From: Mycobacterium bohemicum DSM 44277
Lineage (GTDB): Bacteria; Actinomycetota; Actinomycetes; Mycobacteriales; Mycobacteriaceae
Direction: 5' to 3'
Assembly (NCBI RefSeq): GCF_001053185.1
Contig: NZ_CSTD01000001.1
Span: 673,846-737,845, forward strand
DNA: 64,000 nucleotides
The notes beneath the pieces are model-generated. The model worked only from the letters and a program-made list of their open reading frames with translations. It was not told the DNA's origin and searched no databases. Every line of letters starts with the position of its first letter. The stretch's first letter is position 1. Of the stretch, positions 8,381 to 17,547 are shown piece by piece. Both the position numbers and the translations under genes were made by a program.

Positions 8381-8863
8381 ATGGCCCGACTCGATGTGCC
8401 GGATGGCCCCGGCGGCGACGCGGCCATGATCTGGACGCTGCGGCCGCAGCTGGGCGGCATGGTCGATCGGATGATCCGGGGTGCCTACGAACAAAGCATC
8501 CTGCCCGCCGACGAGCGGGAGCTGGCCAGGATGCGGATCGCCCAGATCAACGACTGCACGGCCTGTTCGGGATTCCGTGCCCAGTCCGTGCTGGACGCCG
8601 GGGTCTCCCCCGAGCTTTACGACCATGTGGGCGCCTACGCCAGCTACCCCGGCTACACGGCACGCCAGCGCCTTGCCATCGAGTACGCCGAGCGCTTCGC
8701 AACCGATCACGCGTCGATCGACGACGCATTCTTCGATCGGCTGCGGGGGTCGTTCTCCGACCCGGAGATCCTGGACCTCACCCTGTGCGTCGCCGTCTTT
8801 CTGGGGCTCGGGCGCTCCCTGAGCGTGCTGGGTGTCGACCAGTCCTGCGCCGTCGACCTTTGA
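8381..8863 (+). CDS. Carboxymuconolactone decarboxylase/AhpD-like protein
   Basis: This 160-residue all-helical protein of the CMD/AhpD superfamily carries the redox pair in INDCTACSGFR, Cys59 and Cys62. Members reduce peroxiredoxins or act as thiol peroxidases or decarboxylases. The conserved GYTARQRLAIEYAERF segment (about residues 89-104) is the usual second half of the fold. It opens a cluster with a nitroreductase-like gene 40 bases downstream and an SRPBCC gene, all on the plus strand. A related CMD protein is encoded at 42356-42850. The family is confident; the physiological substrate is unknown. Confidence 0.8.
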   Translation: MARLDVPDGPGGDAAMIWTLRPQLGGMVDRMIRGAYEQSILPADERELARMRIAQINDCTACSGFRAQSVLDAGVSPELYDHVGAYASYPGYTARQRLAIEYAERFATDHASIDDAFFDRLRGSFSDPEILDLTLCVAVFLGLGRSLSVLGVDQSCAVDL

Positions 8864-8903
8864 CGGCGAGCCGGACGGCAGCGAATAAACAGAGTAGGCA
8901 GGG

Positions 8904-9551
8904 ATGGACAGGGACTCGGTCGACGAACTGCTGACCACGACGCGCGCGGTGCGCAAACGCCTGGACCTCGACCGGCCGGTCGAGCGCGAGGTGGTCATCG
9001 AGTGCATCCGACTGGCGATGCAGGCGCCGACAGCCAGCAACGCCCAGGACTGGCGCTGGCTGGTCATCACCGATGCCGACAAGCGGGCCGCCATCGCCGA
9101 CATCTATCGCAGCATCGGCGCCGAGTACCTGGCCCATGCCGCCGACGACGCCTCCGATCCGCAGACCGCGCGGGTCTACGCCAGCGCGCTGAGCCTGACC
9201 GAGACGCTGAGCCGCGTCCCGGTGCATGTCATCCCGTGCCTCACGACCCGCATCGACAACTCCACCCTGCTCACCGCCGCGTCCGCGTGGGCGTCGATCA
9301 TCCCGGCCGGGTGGAGCTTCTTGCTCGCATTGCGCTCGCGCGGTCTTGGATCGGTGTGGACCACCATGCACCTGGCCAAGGAACGCGAGGTCGCCGAACT
9401 TCTCGGCATCCCTGACACGGTGACGCAGGCCGCCCTCTTCCCGGTCGCCTACACGATCGGTACCGACTTCAGGCCAGCCGCGCGGCCGCCGGCACAGACG
9501 GTCACGTTCTGGGACACCTGGGGAGACTCGGGCAGCCTGGGAGAAGAGTGA
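8904..9551 (+). CDS. Nitroreductase-family flavoprotein
   Basis: This 215-residue protein starts DSVDELLTTTRAVRKRLD, the FMN-phosphate-binding TTRAVRxRL opening of nitroreductases. It continues with APTASNAQDWRWLVI (about residues 38-52), and LRSRGLGSVWTT lies near residues 145-156. Such enzymes reduce nitro groups, quinones or enals with NAD(P)H. Its stop overlaps the start of the next gene (TGATG), indicating translational coupling. Only the general chemistry can be inferred. Confidence 0.8.
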   Translation: MDRDSVDELLTTTRAVRKRLDLDRPVEREVVIECIRLAMQAPTASNAQDWRWLVITDADKRAAIADIYRSIGAEYLAHAADDASDPQTARVYASALSLTETLSRVPVHVIPCLTTRIDNSTLLTAASAWASIIPAGWSFLLALRSRGLGSVWTTMHLAKEREVAELLGIPDTVTQAALFPVAYTIGTDFRPAARPPAQTVTFWDTWGDSGSLGEE

Positions 9552-10045
9552 TGCAGTCCTACACCGTGCGATTCCATGTCGACGCGCCGCCGAGAAAGGT
9601 GTGGCAAGTGCTGCATCCACCCGCGCCGCCCGACGCGCCACGGCCCCGGGTGCTGACCTGGCCGGGCGGCAGCATGGAGATCCTCAACGAGGGCAACGAG
9701 GCCGGTGAGGGCCTGGTCCGCACCTGCGTCTACCAAGTGCCCAGGTATCTGCTCACCCGGGGCAAGGCCCGCTCGTGGGAGACGGTGACCGAGGCCAAGC
9801 TCAACAAGCTGTCCCGTTACGTGGCGGTGGGCGCGCCGCTGTGGTCGCGCGCCGAGGGCTACCACGAACTCGAGGAGCAGCCAGACGGCACGACCGTCCT
9901 GACCTTTCACGAGACGTATCACGCCTATAACCCGGTGCTGCGGTTCTTCCTCGAACGCCCGGTGCACGCGAAGATATCTCGCGACAACCTGAAGACCTAC
10001 GAGCACGCGCTCGGCTATGCCGGCAAGGTGCGCCGGTTGACGTGA
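9551..10045 (+). CDS. SRPBCC-fold (polyketide cyclase/START-like) protein
   Basis: This is a protein of about 164 residues beginning MQSYTVRFHVDAPPRKVWQVLHP, the signature opening of SRPBCC ligand-binding proteins. The remainder (EGLVRTCVYQVP, GTTVLTFHETYHAY) fits the helix-grip fold. The ATG overlaps the TGA of the nitroreductase gene; a GTG three bases earlier is an alternative start. As the third gene of the cluster it may bind a lipophilic substrate of the nitroreductase-like enzyme (inference). Confidence 0.75.
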   Translation: MQSYTVRFHVDAPPRKVWQVLHPPAPPDAPRPRVLTWPGGSMEILNEGNEAGEGLVRTCVYQVPRYLLTRGKARSWETVTEAKLNKLSRYVAVGAPLWSRAEGYHELEEQPDGTTVLTFHETYHAYNPVLRFFLERPVHAKISRDNLKTYEHALGYAGKVRRLT

Positions 10046-10296
10046 GTCCCCTGGCCTCCAATCGGTTCCATCAGACCGCCCGACACGCCCCTGGCCGTTT
10101 CGCCGACAAGTCCCCCCGAATGCCGGGTTTTGTATGACTGTAGGTACAGCTGAGGGCTGAAGTATTGACGCCAAAACCCAACGGCTGCAGGCGAATTGTC
10201 GTAGCCTTGGCTGCGCCGCCAAACTGGTTTATCGTCTGGTTCACCCGGCTGCTGCAGCCCCGGCGCATTTCATGAGGCAAGAAGAGGGGTGGGAGC

Positions 10297-11076
10297 TTGA
10301 CCAGTTCCAGAAAAGACTGGGCATTCATCCAGCCGTCCTCGCTGGCGGGCTACTCCGCACAATTACGACGGGCCGACCTTCGCGTGACCCGCCCGCGAAT
10401 CGCGGTGATTCATGCGGTACACACCAATCCCCATGCCGACGCGGAAACGGTAATCCGCGTGGTGCGCGACGGTCTGCCGGACGTGTCCAAGCAGGCCGTG
10501 TACTACGTGCTCAACACGTTGACCGGCGTGGGATTGCTGCGACGCATTCAACCCGCAGGGTCGGTGGGGCGATACGAGACGCGGGTGGGCGACAACCACC
10601 ATCACGTGGTTTGCCGCACGTGTGGGGCGATTGAGGATGTCGACTGCGACGCCGGTGAGGCACCCTGCATGAGCGCGCGCGCGGCCAGCGGCTTCCAGGT
10701 CGACGAGGCCGAGGTCTTCTATTGGGGCCGATGCCCCGAGTGCGGGGTTTCAAACGGTTCGCAAACCAACGGCGCCCACGACCGCGGTGCGCAAGTCCCC
10801 GATCCACCGCCAAGCCCGAGTGATAACCGCTCCCGGCCACACGGCAGCGGCCACCCCTTGCCGGGCCCACCAGCGGAGGGATGGCTCTCCTCCGCCCCGC
10901 TCGCACGCATCACCGTGTCAAAGGCGGCGGGAATTGGGACTGGCGGGCTGGGCGCCAACGCCGGGTGGGCCCGCTACGACGTGAGTGACGCCACGGCGGC
11001 GAACAACGCGCTGGCGGGTAACGGGCCCCGCGCCGAGGCCTCCCGTCAGCGCTGGGCTCACGTCGATCCGAGATGA
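10297..11076 (+). CDS. furA: Fur-family regulator (FurA-like) with abnormal C-terminal extension
   Basis: Residues 18-152 match mycobacterial FurA closely: a winged helix (RVTRPRIAVIHAV, LPDVSKQAVYYVL), then VGDNHHHVVC with His101-103 and metal-site cysteines at 106, 109, 146 and 149. FurA normally stops soon after the last CxxC, at about 150 residues, and represses itself and katG. Here the frame runs on about 105 residues through low-complexity Pro/Gly/Ala sequence resembling no Fur protein, so the original stop seems lost. The TTG start has GAGGGGTGGG upstream. katG, normally next, is missing. The N-terminal 152 residues may still be functional. Confidence 0.75.
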   Translation: MTSSRKDWAFIQPSSLAGYSAQLRRADLRVTRPRIAVIHAVHTNPHADAETVIRVVRDGLPDVSKQAVYYVLNTLTGVGLLRRIQPAGSVGRYETRVGDNHHHVVCRTCGAIEDVDCDAGEAPCMSARAASGFQVDEAEVFYWGRCPECGVSNGSQTNGAHDRGAQVPDPPPSPSDNRSRPHGSGHPLPGPPAEGWLSSAPLARITVSKAAGIGTGGLGANAGWARYDVSDATAANNALAGNGPRAEASRQRWAHVDPR

Positions 11077-11210
11077 GCTGCTGACACTGGTGAGCTGCTG
11101 ACTCCGGCGGACGCCACAACCGGGCGATCGCGACATTGCAGGACCGTCGTCGCCTTCCCCGACCCCCAAACCGGAGGACCAGGCTTTTCGCGCGGGTATC
11201 CTGCTGAGCT
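10748..11210 (+). pseudogene. Site of lost katG; vestigial sequence only
   Basis: In other mycobacteria catalase-peroxidase katG follows furA directly. Here only about 460 bases separate the end of FurA homology from the next conserved gene. In a frame different from furA, bases 10917-10943 encode VKGGGNWDW. This resembles the KatG N-terminal signature V-x-GGGN-x-DW that I remember (seven of nine positions). No other KatG motif is visible, and neither the haem/MYW region nor the catalytic His is present. The simplest reading is a large katG deletion that also removed the furA stop, but the remnant is very short. Confidence 0.35.
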
Positions 11211-11768
11211 ATGGGGATCAACGCGAACGCAGCCCGCAAGACCAGGTTCGCCGCACTCGGTGTGCTGATGGCGGGCTGGGCCGTGTCGGCCGGGGTTGCC
11301 GGCGCCGACCCGGAGCCCTCGCCGTCACCGTCACCCGGACCGTCGCCGGTCGCCGCGCCGGCGTCGCCGTCCTCGGATCCCACCCCGGCCTCCCCTTCGC
11401 CCGCGGCGTCGGCCTCCCCGGGTTCGGGCCCGAAGACGACCATCGACAAAGACGGCATCTACGCGGTGGGCTCGGACATCGCGCCCGGCATCTACAGCAC
11501 CGCGGGGCCGGTCGGCAGCGGCACGTGCTACTGGAAGCGGACGAGCAACCCCGACGGCGCCCTCATCGACAACTCGTTGAGCAAGAGGTCGCAGGTGGTG
11601 CAGATCGAGCCGACCGACAAGGCATTCAAGACGTCGGGTTGCCAGCCGTGGCAACTGACCCCCGACGCCGCTCTGCCCCCCAGCACGCCGCCCGCGGGTG
11701 CGCAAACCACCCTGGGCATCCTCAACGGGCTGCTGGGCGGCAACGGGCCGCAGCCCCCGCACCCCTGA
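11211..11768 (+). CDS. Secreted Rv1906c-like protein with proline/serine linker
   Basis: This 185-residue exported protein has an N-terminal signal peptide (arginine/lysine start, hydrophobic core GVLMAGWAVSAGVAGA, cleavage near residue 33). A long Pro/Ser-rich linker covers about 34-72, followed by a compact domain. That domain carries the motif DGIYAVGSDIAPGIYSTAGP and a CYWKR segment, typical of small actinobacterial secreted proteins. It closely resembles what I remember of M. tuberculosis Rv1906c, but the linker is longer. The biochemical role is unknown. The D-amino-acid oxidase gene begins five bases after its stop, so the two are probably co-transcribed. Confidence 0.8.
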   Translation: MGINANAARKTRFAALGVLMAGWAVSAGVAGADPEPSPSPSPGPSPVAAPASPSSDPTPASPSPAASASPGSGPKTTIDKDGIYAVGSDIAPGIYSTAGPVGSGTCYWKRTSNPDGALIDNSLSKRSQVVQIEPTDKAFKTSGCQPWQLTPDAALPPSTPPAGAQTTLGILNGLLGGNGPQPPHP

Positions 11769-11772
11769 TGAC

Positions 11773-12738
11773 GTGACGCGGGTGGCCGGCAGCCACCGGA
11801 TTGTCGTGGTTGGCGCGGGCGTCAGCGGATTGACGTCGGCCGTGTGCCTGGCCGAAGCCGGCTGGACGGTTCGGGTGTGGGCCGCCGCGATGCCCCGGCA
11901 GACCACCTCGGCGGCGGCCGGCGCGGTATGGGCGCCCCCGCGCCCGTCGTCGGCGAAGACATTGCAGTGGAGCCACGAGTCGCTACGCGCCTTCCGCGAG
12001 CTGGCCGCCGACCCCGACACCGGAGTGTGCATGGCGCCGGCGCTGACCGTCGGGGACTCGAAGGCCGCCGAGGCGATGTCGCTGGCCGCCGGGCTGATTG
12101 CCGACGTGCGGCCGGCCGACGCCACCGACCTGCGCGACGGCTTTGCCGCGGGCTTCCGCGCCACCCTGCCGATGATCGACATGCCCCGCTACCTCGACTA
12201 CCTGACGGCGCGGCTGGGCGCGGCCGGCTGCGAGATCGAACCGCGATCCGTGCGCTCGCTGTCGGAGGCCGCCGAGGCCGCACCGATCGTGGTGAACTGC
12301 GCCGGCGTGGGGGCGGGCGCGCTGACCGGTGACGACACACTGCGCCCGCTGTTCGGCCAGCACGTGGTCCTGACCAATCCCGGCCTGCGGCAACTCTTCG
12401 TGGAAATCCACGACGACCCGGAATGGGTCTGCTACTTCCCGCACCCGCGGCGCGTCGTCTGCGGCGGGATCGGCATCCCCGACCGCTGGGACACCACCCC
12501 CGACCCGGAGATCAGCGAGCGCATCCTGCGACGCTGCCGCCGGATCGAGCCGCGGCTGGGCGACGCCGAGGTGATCGAGACCATCACCGGGCTGCGGCCC
12601 CACCGCCCGTCGGTGCGCGTGCAGGCCGAGCCGCTCGGGCGGGCACGCTGCGTGCACAACTACGGCCACGGCGGCAACGGCGTGACCCTGTCGTGGGGTT
12701 GCGCGCGCGACGTGGTGCGCCTGGTCGAGCGTGGCTAG
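11773..12738 (+). CDS. aao: D-amino-acid oxidase (FAD-dependent)
   Basis: This 321-residue oxidase of the DAO family converts D-amino acids to keto acids, ammonia and hydrogen peroxide. The FAD-binding GxGxxG lies in IVVVGAGVSGLTSAVCLAEA near the N-terminus, the substrate-arginine region is ETITGLRPHRPSVRV, and the C-terminal FAD motif is HNYGHGGNGVTLSWGCA. I chose the GTG at 11773, since the longer frame overlaps the preceding gene and has no family homology before this point. It corresponds to Rv1905c. It ends convergently, overlapping the following membrane protein gene by four bases. Confidence 0.88.
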   Translation: MTRVAGSHRIVVVGAGVSGLTSAVCLAEAGWTVRVWAAAMPRQTTSAAAGAVWAPPRPSSAKTLQWSHESLRAFRELAADPDTGVCMAPALTVGDSKAAEAMSLAAGLIADVRPADATDLRDGFAAGFRATLPMIDMPRYLDYLTARLGAAGCEIEPRSVRSLSEAAEAAPIVVNCAGVGAGALTGDDTLRPLFGQHVVLTNPGLRQLFVEIHDDPEWVCYFPHPRRVVCGGIGIPDRWDTTPDPEISERILRRCRRIEPRLGDAEVIETITGLRPHRPSVRVQAEPLGRARCVHNYGHGGNGVTLSWGCARDVVRLVERG

Positions 12739-13133
12739 CGGGTGCGGCGGCTGACGTCGCGGACCAGCAGCGAGAGCGCCCAGCTCACGATCGACAACAC
12801 GATCGCGGCCCAGATCGCCGTCCACCAGAAGTGGTCGAAGTGCAGGCCCCAGTGGGTGGTGTGTTCGGTGATCCAGGCGGTGAGCCACAGCATCAACGCG
12901 TTGATCACGACGTGAAACAGGCCCAGCGTCACGATGTAGAGCGGGATGGACAACAGCTGGACGATCGGCTTGACGAAGGCGTTGACCAGGCCGAAGATCA
13001 CCGCGACGACGAAGATGATGCCGGCCCGCTCGAGCTTGGTATCACCGCCGACGAAGCTCATCCCGTGCACGAACAGCGTGACCAGCCACAGCGCCAATCC
13101 GGTCAGCGCCGCGCGCAGCAGAAATGGACCCAT
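12735..13133 (-). CDS. Phage holin family 4 / YvlD-like membrane protein
   Basis: This 132-residue integral membrane protein has four predicted hydrophobic helices (about residues 5-25, 36-56, 66-88 and 105-125). The segment GLVNAFVKPIVQLLSIPLYI is the hallmark of the YvlD/phage-holin-4 superfamily. It matches Rv1903 by position and length. Function in mycobacteria is undefined; Bacillus YvlD relatives respond to envelope stress. It is only 16 bases upstream-adjacent to the amidohydrolase gene, both on the minus strand, so co-transcription is likely. Confidence 0.8.
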   Translation of the reverse strand: MGPFLLRAALTGLALWLVTLFVHGMSFVGGDTKLERAGIIFVVAVIFGLVNAFVKPIVQLLSIPLYIVTLGLFHVVINALMLWLTAWITEHTTHWGLHFDHFWWTAIWAAIVLSIVSWALSLLVRDVSRRTR

Positions 13134-13149
13134 GACGTGGTTCCGCCTT

Positions 13150-14214
13150 TCAGTTCAGGCCGTAGAAGCGTTGCGCGTTGCGTCCGCCGATCTTTTCGCG
13201 GGCCTCTTCGCTGATGTCGGGGCGGGTGCGCAGGTGTTTGGTGCTCTCCGGCCATTCGCCGTCCCAATGCGGGTAATCGCTGGCGAACATGATGAAGTCG
13301 GCACCGAGCACGTCGATCACTCCGGGCAGGATCGGCTCCTCCGGCTCGCAGGTGACCCAGATGTTGCCCGCGGCGAGGTACTCGTGCGGATCGCGGCGCC
13401 ATCCGCGCTCGATCCAGTCCCCGCGTTTCTCGTAGTGCTCGTGCAGGCGGTCCATGAAGAAAGGGACCCAGCCGGCCCCGGCCTCGAGGAAGGCCACCCG
13501 CAGGCCGGGATGCCGTTCGAAGACGCCGCCGGACACCAGCGCCGTCATGGCGGTCATCTGGTCGAACGGGAAGCTGATGCAGTGCACCTGAATGTAATTG
13601 GTGAATCGGTCCACGCCGATCTTGGGCAGGTGGACGCCCGGGGCGCCGTGGATGCCGAGCGGCATCCCGAGTTCGACGGCCGCGGCGTAGAACGGGTCGA
13701 GGTCGGGATGGTCGAGGTTGCGGGTCTTGAGCGCGGGCGGGACCAGCGTCGCGACCAGCCCAAGCTCCTTGGCTTCGACCATCACGTCGATGGCCACCCG
13801 GCCGTGCTCGACCGGTGTGACCGCGACGCCCTTGAGCCGGCCGCCCGACGGCGCGCAGTAGTCCGCGATCCACTGGTTGTACAGGCGGGCGAACCCGGCG
13901 GCGAACTCCGGGTCCTCGAGGGTGGGCACGCACAGCCCGAGGCTGGGATACAGCACCATGGTGTCGATGTGGTCGCGATCGGCGTCGGCGAGCACGCCTT
14001 CCGTTGACCGGCAATGGATGTCGGGCGCCTTGCTGATTCCGTGCTCGGGAGGGCAGCCCGCCCCGGGCCCCTCATCCTGGGGGTAGTTGCGCCCCTCGAA
14101 CATCATCCGACTGCCGTCGGGGGCGGGCTTGACATGTTGCGGCCAGCGCTGCATCGCCTCGACCGCCAGCGACGAGTTCTCGGCGACGTGTCCGTCGGCG
14201 TCGATGATCCGCAT
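13150..14214 (-). CDS. Amidohydrolase (PF04909-type metal-dependent hydrolase/decarboxylase)
   Basis: This 354-residue TIM-barrel protein is of the amidohydrolase-2 (ACMSD-like) family. The N-terminal DADGHV carries the first metal ligand, LGIHGAPG (about residue 190) a further His, and FASDYPHWDGEWP near residue 310 is the conserved C-terminal Asp block. Such enzymes hydrolyse or decarboxylate aromatic or amide substrates; the substrate here is unknown. It occupies the place between the Rv1903 and nanT equivalents, where M. tuberculosis has no amidohydrolase as I recall. It is divergent from the MFS gene, with only about 52 bases between the starts. Confidence 0.82.
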   Translation of the reverse strand: MRIIDADGHVAENSSLAVEAMQRWPQHVKPAPDGSRMMFEGRNYPQDEGPGAGCPPEHGISKAPDIHCRSTEGVLADADRDHIDTMVLYPSLGLCVPTLEDPEFAAGFARLYNQWIADYCAPSGGRLKGVAVTPVEHGRVAIDVMVEAKELGLVATLVPPALKTRNLDHPDLDPFYAAAVELGMPLGIHGAPGVHLPKIGVDRFTNYIQVHCISFPFDQMTAMTALVSGGVFERHPGLRVAFLEAGAGWVPFFMDRLHEHYEKRGDWIERGWRRDPHEYLAAGNIWVTCEPEEPILPGVIDVLGADFIMFASDYPHWDGEWPESTKHLRTRPDISEEAREKIGGRNAQRFYGLN

Positions 14215-14266
14215 ATCTGCGCAACTTACTCTCGCGTGATCGCGTCCGGTACTGCACGATGCTGGG

Positions 14267-15541
14267 GTGACAACACAAAGTCCCTCAAGGAAGCTGACGG
14301 CCGATCAGCGCAACTCCTTCGTCGCGGCGTTGTTGGGCTGGACGATGGACGCCTTCGACTACTTCATCGTGGTGCTGGTGTACGCCGACATCGCCAAGAC
14401 GTTCCACCACAGCAAGGCCGAGGTCGCTTTTGTCACCACGGCGACCCTCGCGATGCGCCCCGTCGGCGCGCTGATCTTCGGGCTGTGGGCCGACCGGGTC
14501 GGTCGACGGCTGCCGCTGATGGTCGACGTGATCTTCTACTCCACGGTCGGCTTTCTGTGCGCGTTCGCACCCAACTTCACCGTCCTGGTGATCCTGCGGC
14601 TGCTGTACGGCATCGGCATGGGCGGCGAATGGGGACTGGGCGCCGCGCTGGCCATGGAGAAGGTGCCCGTGGAGCGACGCGGCTTCTTCTCCGGGCTGCT
14701 GCAGGAGGGCTACGCGTTCGGGTACTTGTTGGCGAGCGTCGCCTCGCTGGTGGTGATGAATTGGCTCGGGTTGTCGTGGCGCTGGCTGTTCGGCCTGAGC
14801 ATCATCCCCGCGCTGATCAGCCTGATCATCCGTTATCGCGTGGAGGAGTCCGAGGTGTGGGAGGCCGCGCAGGATCGAATGCGGCTGACCAGCACCAGGA
14901 TTCGCGACGTGCTGCGCAACGCGGCCATCATTCGCCGGTTCGTCTACCTGATCTTGCTGATGACCGCCTTCAACTGGATGAGTCACGGAACCCAGGACGT
15001 CTACCCCACCTTCCTGACATCGACCACCAACCACGGCGCCGGCCTGCACAGCGCGACCGTCAAGTGGATCGTGATCGTCTACAACGTGGGGGCGATCATC
15101 GGCGGGCTGTTCTTCGGCACCATGTCGGGGCGTTTCGGCCGCCGCCACACGATCATCTTCTGCGCGGTGCTGGGCCTGCCGATCGTGCCGCTGTTCGCCT
15201 ACTCGAACAGCGCGGCGATGCTGTGCCTCGGCGCCTTCTTGATGCAGGTCTGCGTGCAGGGGGCGTGGGGGGTGATCCCCGCTCACCTGACCGAGATGTC
15301 GCCCGACGCCATCCGCGGCCTGTACCCCGGGGTGACCTATCAGCTGGGAAACCTGTTGGCGGCGTTCAACTTACCCATCCAGGAGCGGCTCGCCGAGTCG
15401 CACGGCTATCCCTTCGCGCTGGCCGCGACGATCGTGCCCGTGCTGATCGCCGTCGTGGTGCTGACGTTGATCGGCAAGGACGCGACCGGAATCCGCTTCG
15501 GCACCAACGAGAGCGCTTTCCTGCCGACGGCGGTGCGGTGA
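14267..15541 (+). CDS. nanT: MFS transporter, NanT/sialate-type metabolite:H+ symporter
   Basis: This 424-residue protein has twelve predicted membrane helices. The MFS loop motif [14 protein letters not shown] lies between helices 2 and 3, and a second copy, [14 protein letters not shown], is at the symmetric position. [18 protein letters not shown] is typical of the sialate/metabolite:H+ symporter subgroup. It corresponds to Rv1902c, annotated nanT. Whether it really moves sialic acid is doubtful, since no sialate catabolic genes are present here; an organic acid is equally plausible. The start is GTG, divergent from the amidohydrolase and convergent with cinA. Confidence 0.82.
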   Translation: MTTQSPSRKLTADQRNSFVAALLGWTMDAFDYFIVVLVYADIAKTFHHSKAEVAFVTTATLAMRPVGALIFGLWADRVGRRLPLMVDVIFYSTVGFLCAFAPNFTVLVILRLLYGIGMGGEWGLGAALAMEKVPVERRGFFSGLLQEGYAFGYLLASVASLVVMNWLGLSWRWLFGLSIIPALISLIIRYRVEESEVWEAAQDRMRLTSTRIRDVLRNAAIIRRFVYLILLMTAFNWMSHGTQDVYPTFLTSTTNHGAGLHSATVKWIVIVYNVGAIIGGLFFGTMSGRFGRRHTIIFCAVLGLPIVPLFAYSNSAAMLCLGAFLMQVCVQGAWGVIPAHLTEMSPDAIRGLYPGVTYQLGNLLAAFNLPIQERLAESHGYPFALAATIVPVLIAVVVLTLIGKDATGIRFGTNESAFLPTAVR

Positions 15542-15559
15542 GCGGGTCGGCGCGCGATC

Positions 15560-16828
15560 TCAGTTGGATTCGCTGAGCAGACGCCGCAGCAGGTGCATGG
15601 CCACCGTCGTGGAGCGCTCGCGAACGTCGGACCGATTGCCGGGCAGGCGCAGCGTGCGGGTGTCCTTGCGGCCGTCGGCCAGCATCACGGTGAAACACAC
15701 CGTGCCGACCGGCTTTTCGGCGGTTCCCCCGCCCGGGCCGGCGATCCCGGTGATCGCGACCGCGGTGTCGGCTCCGAAGCGCTCCAGCGCGCCCCGGGCC
15801 ATGGCCTCGGCCACCGGCTCGGACACCGCCCCGTGCTGCTCGATCAGTGCCGGGTCGACGCCGAGCAGTTCGGCCTTGGCGTCGTTGGAGTAAGACACCA
15901 CCCCGCCCATCACGTAGTCCGACGAACCCGCGCGATCGGTGAGGCGTGCCGCCAGTAACCCGGCGGTGCAGGATTCCGCCGTCGCGATCCGGCGCCCGGA
16001 CAACAGGTGCGCGACCTGATCGTCGACGCGCGAGCCGTCTTCGGAATAGATTTGCTGGCCGTGCTTTTCGCGCAGGAACTTGGTGAGCTTCTCGTAGGCG
16101 CCCACGGCACCCGGCTCGTAGCGGGTGACCATCTCGATCTCGCCGCGGCGCAGGCAGGTGGTGATCTCGAGCTCGCCGAAGCCGGGAACCGTCCGCTCGG
16201 CTTCGCGCAGGCTTTCGGCCAGGCCCGACTCGGGCAACCCGAACATACGAATCGTCTTCTGCTGGTAGATGGTTCGTCCGGAGATCGCCTGCTGGGCCGC
16301 CGGCGTCGCGATCGCCCTGTGCCACATCGGCTGCAGCTCGCGCGGGGGTCCGGGCAGGACGATCACGGCCGGTTTGCCGGGCACCACGACGCCCGGGGCG
16401 GTGCCCACCGGTGCGAGCACCTCGGCTCCCTCGGGGATCATGGCCTGCTTGCGGTTGGCGGCGCGGACGGCGTCGAAGTTCTTCTCGTCGAAGTGCGTCA
16501 TCAGCTTTTTGAGGATCTCGGCGATCGTGTTCTCGGTCTCGGTGTCCAGCACCAGCTCGCGGCCGCAGAACCGCGCCACCACCTCGACGGTCATGTCGTC
16601 GGCGGTGGGACCCAGGCCGCCGCTGGTGACGATCAGGTCCACGCCTTCGTCGGCCAGGAAACGCAGCTGCGCCTCGATGTCTTGGGCGCGGTCGCCGCAG
16701 ATGGTGATGTGGGCCAGCTCGACGCCCAGTTCCAGGAGGCGGTCGGCGATCCACGGTCCGTTCGCGTCCTGCACGCGGCCGGTGAGGACCTCGGTTCCGG
16801 TGACGACGATGCCTGCGCGTGCGCTCAC
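15560..16828 (-). CDS. cinA: CinA-like protein (competence/damage-inducible, nicotinamide-nucleotide amidase domain)
   Basis: This 422-residue protein has two domains. An N-terminal MoCF-biosynthesis fold has [15 protein letters not shown] and [13 protein letters not shown]; a C-terminal CinA amidase domain has [21 protein letters not shown] and [20 protein letters not shown]. Family members hydrolyse NMN to nicotinate mononucleotide and/or ADP-ribose, linking to NAD recycling. The GTG at 16828 reproduces the known start (VSARAGIVV); the longer frame upstream is not conserved. It corresponds to Rv1901 and is convergent with nanT. Confidence 0.9.
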   Translation of the reverse strand: MSARAGIVVTGTEVLTGRVQDANGPWIADRLLELGVELAHITICGDRAQDIEAQLRFLADEGVDLIVTSGGLGPTADDMTVEVVARFCGRELVLDTETENTIAEILKKLMTHFDEKNFDAVRAANRKQAMIPEGAEVLAPVGTAPGVVVPGKPAVIVLPGPPRELQPMWHRAIATPAAQQAISGRTIYQQKTIRMFGLPESGLAESLREAERTVPGFGELEITTCLRRGEIEMVTRYEPGAVGAYEKLTKFLREKHGQQIYSEDGSRVDDQVAHLLSGRRIATAESCTAGLLAARLTDRAGSSDYVMGGVVSYSNDAKAELLGVDPALIEQHGAVSEPVAEAMARGALERFGADTAVAITGIAGPGGGTAEKPVGTVCFTVMLADGRKDTRTLRLPGNRSDVRERSTTVAMHLLRRLLSESN

Positions 16829-17201
16829 AGGGTTGAGGTTACTGGCGCCGCAGCAGCCACTGCCCCGCAAGGTCGCTGGTCGATGCCGGGTTAGCAGCGC
16901 CGAACGCACGTGCGCCGGCCGGGCGGCTCAGTGGCCGGGCTGTCCGGGCTGCCCCGTCGCACTTGCGTGCCGCATGAGCCTAGCCCCGCGCTCGCCCGCC
17001 CCGCGGGACAATGTCCCGATGATCGAGCCGACCATGGAGCTCGGCGGCCCGACAGGCCCCAAGCATCGCCCGGGCACACTGCAGAACGTGGTGTTCGCCG
17101 TCCGCGGGCAGGCGGCCGAACTGGCCTTCCGGGATGCGGTGCAGGGCTAGCCGAATCGTGGCAACCCGCTGCGCCCGGCTACGTCGCGCTTGCGATCGCC
17201 A
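16829..17201. other. Intergenic region, 373 bases, with a possible 43-aa ORF
   Basis: This lies between cinA and the thiamine-binding protein gene. M. tuberculosis has lppD (Rv1899c) at this place, and no macro-domain coding is visible here. The only candidate is ATG 17019 to TAG 17150 on the plus strand, encoding 43 residues (starting MIEPTMELGGPTGPKHR). It has reasonable codon bias but no recognisable domain and may be a remnant. The rest shows nothing. Confidence 0.35.
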
Positions 17202-17513
17202 CTACCCGCCGGACAGGTAGCGCTCGACCGACGCGACCTTGTCCGTCATCGCGTCGTCGACCCCAGCCCGCCAATCCACCTTGATCACCGTGCTGACCCG
17301 GGTCGCCCGCGCGGCCACGGCCTCGACCGCGCGCTGCACGACGCCCATCACCTCTTCCCAGGACTCGCCCTCGATGACGGTGAACATCGAGTCCGTCGTG
17401 TTCGGCAGGCCGGAGTCGCGAACCACGCGAACCGCTTCGGCGACGATCTCGCCCACGCTCTCACCGACTCCGAGCGGGGTGACGGAAAACGCGACGAGCA
17501 TAGACACCCGCAC
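17202..17513 (-). CDS. MTH1187/YkoF-type thiamine-binding protein
   Basis: This 103-residue protein is a small ferredoxin-like fold of the MTH1187 family. It opens with [32 protein letters not shown] and has the [13 protein letters not shown] and [11 protein letters not shown] strands. The family binds thiamine or related pyrimidines, judging from structural work I recall. It corresponds to Rv1898. It is divergent from dtd, with about 34 bases between starts. The role in thiamine handling is inferred from family only. Confidence 0.8.
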   Translation of the reverse strand: MRVSMLVAFSVTPLGVGESVGEIVAEAVRVVRDSGLPNTTDSMFTVIEGESWEEVMGVVQRAVEAVAARATRVSTVIKVDWRAGVDDAMTDKVASVERYLSGG

Positions 17514-17547
17514 AGCCTACTCAGCCGACCTGGCAGCATCGATCCCC

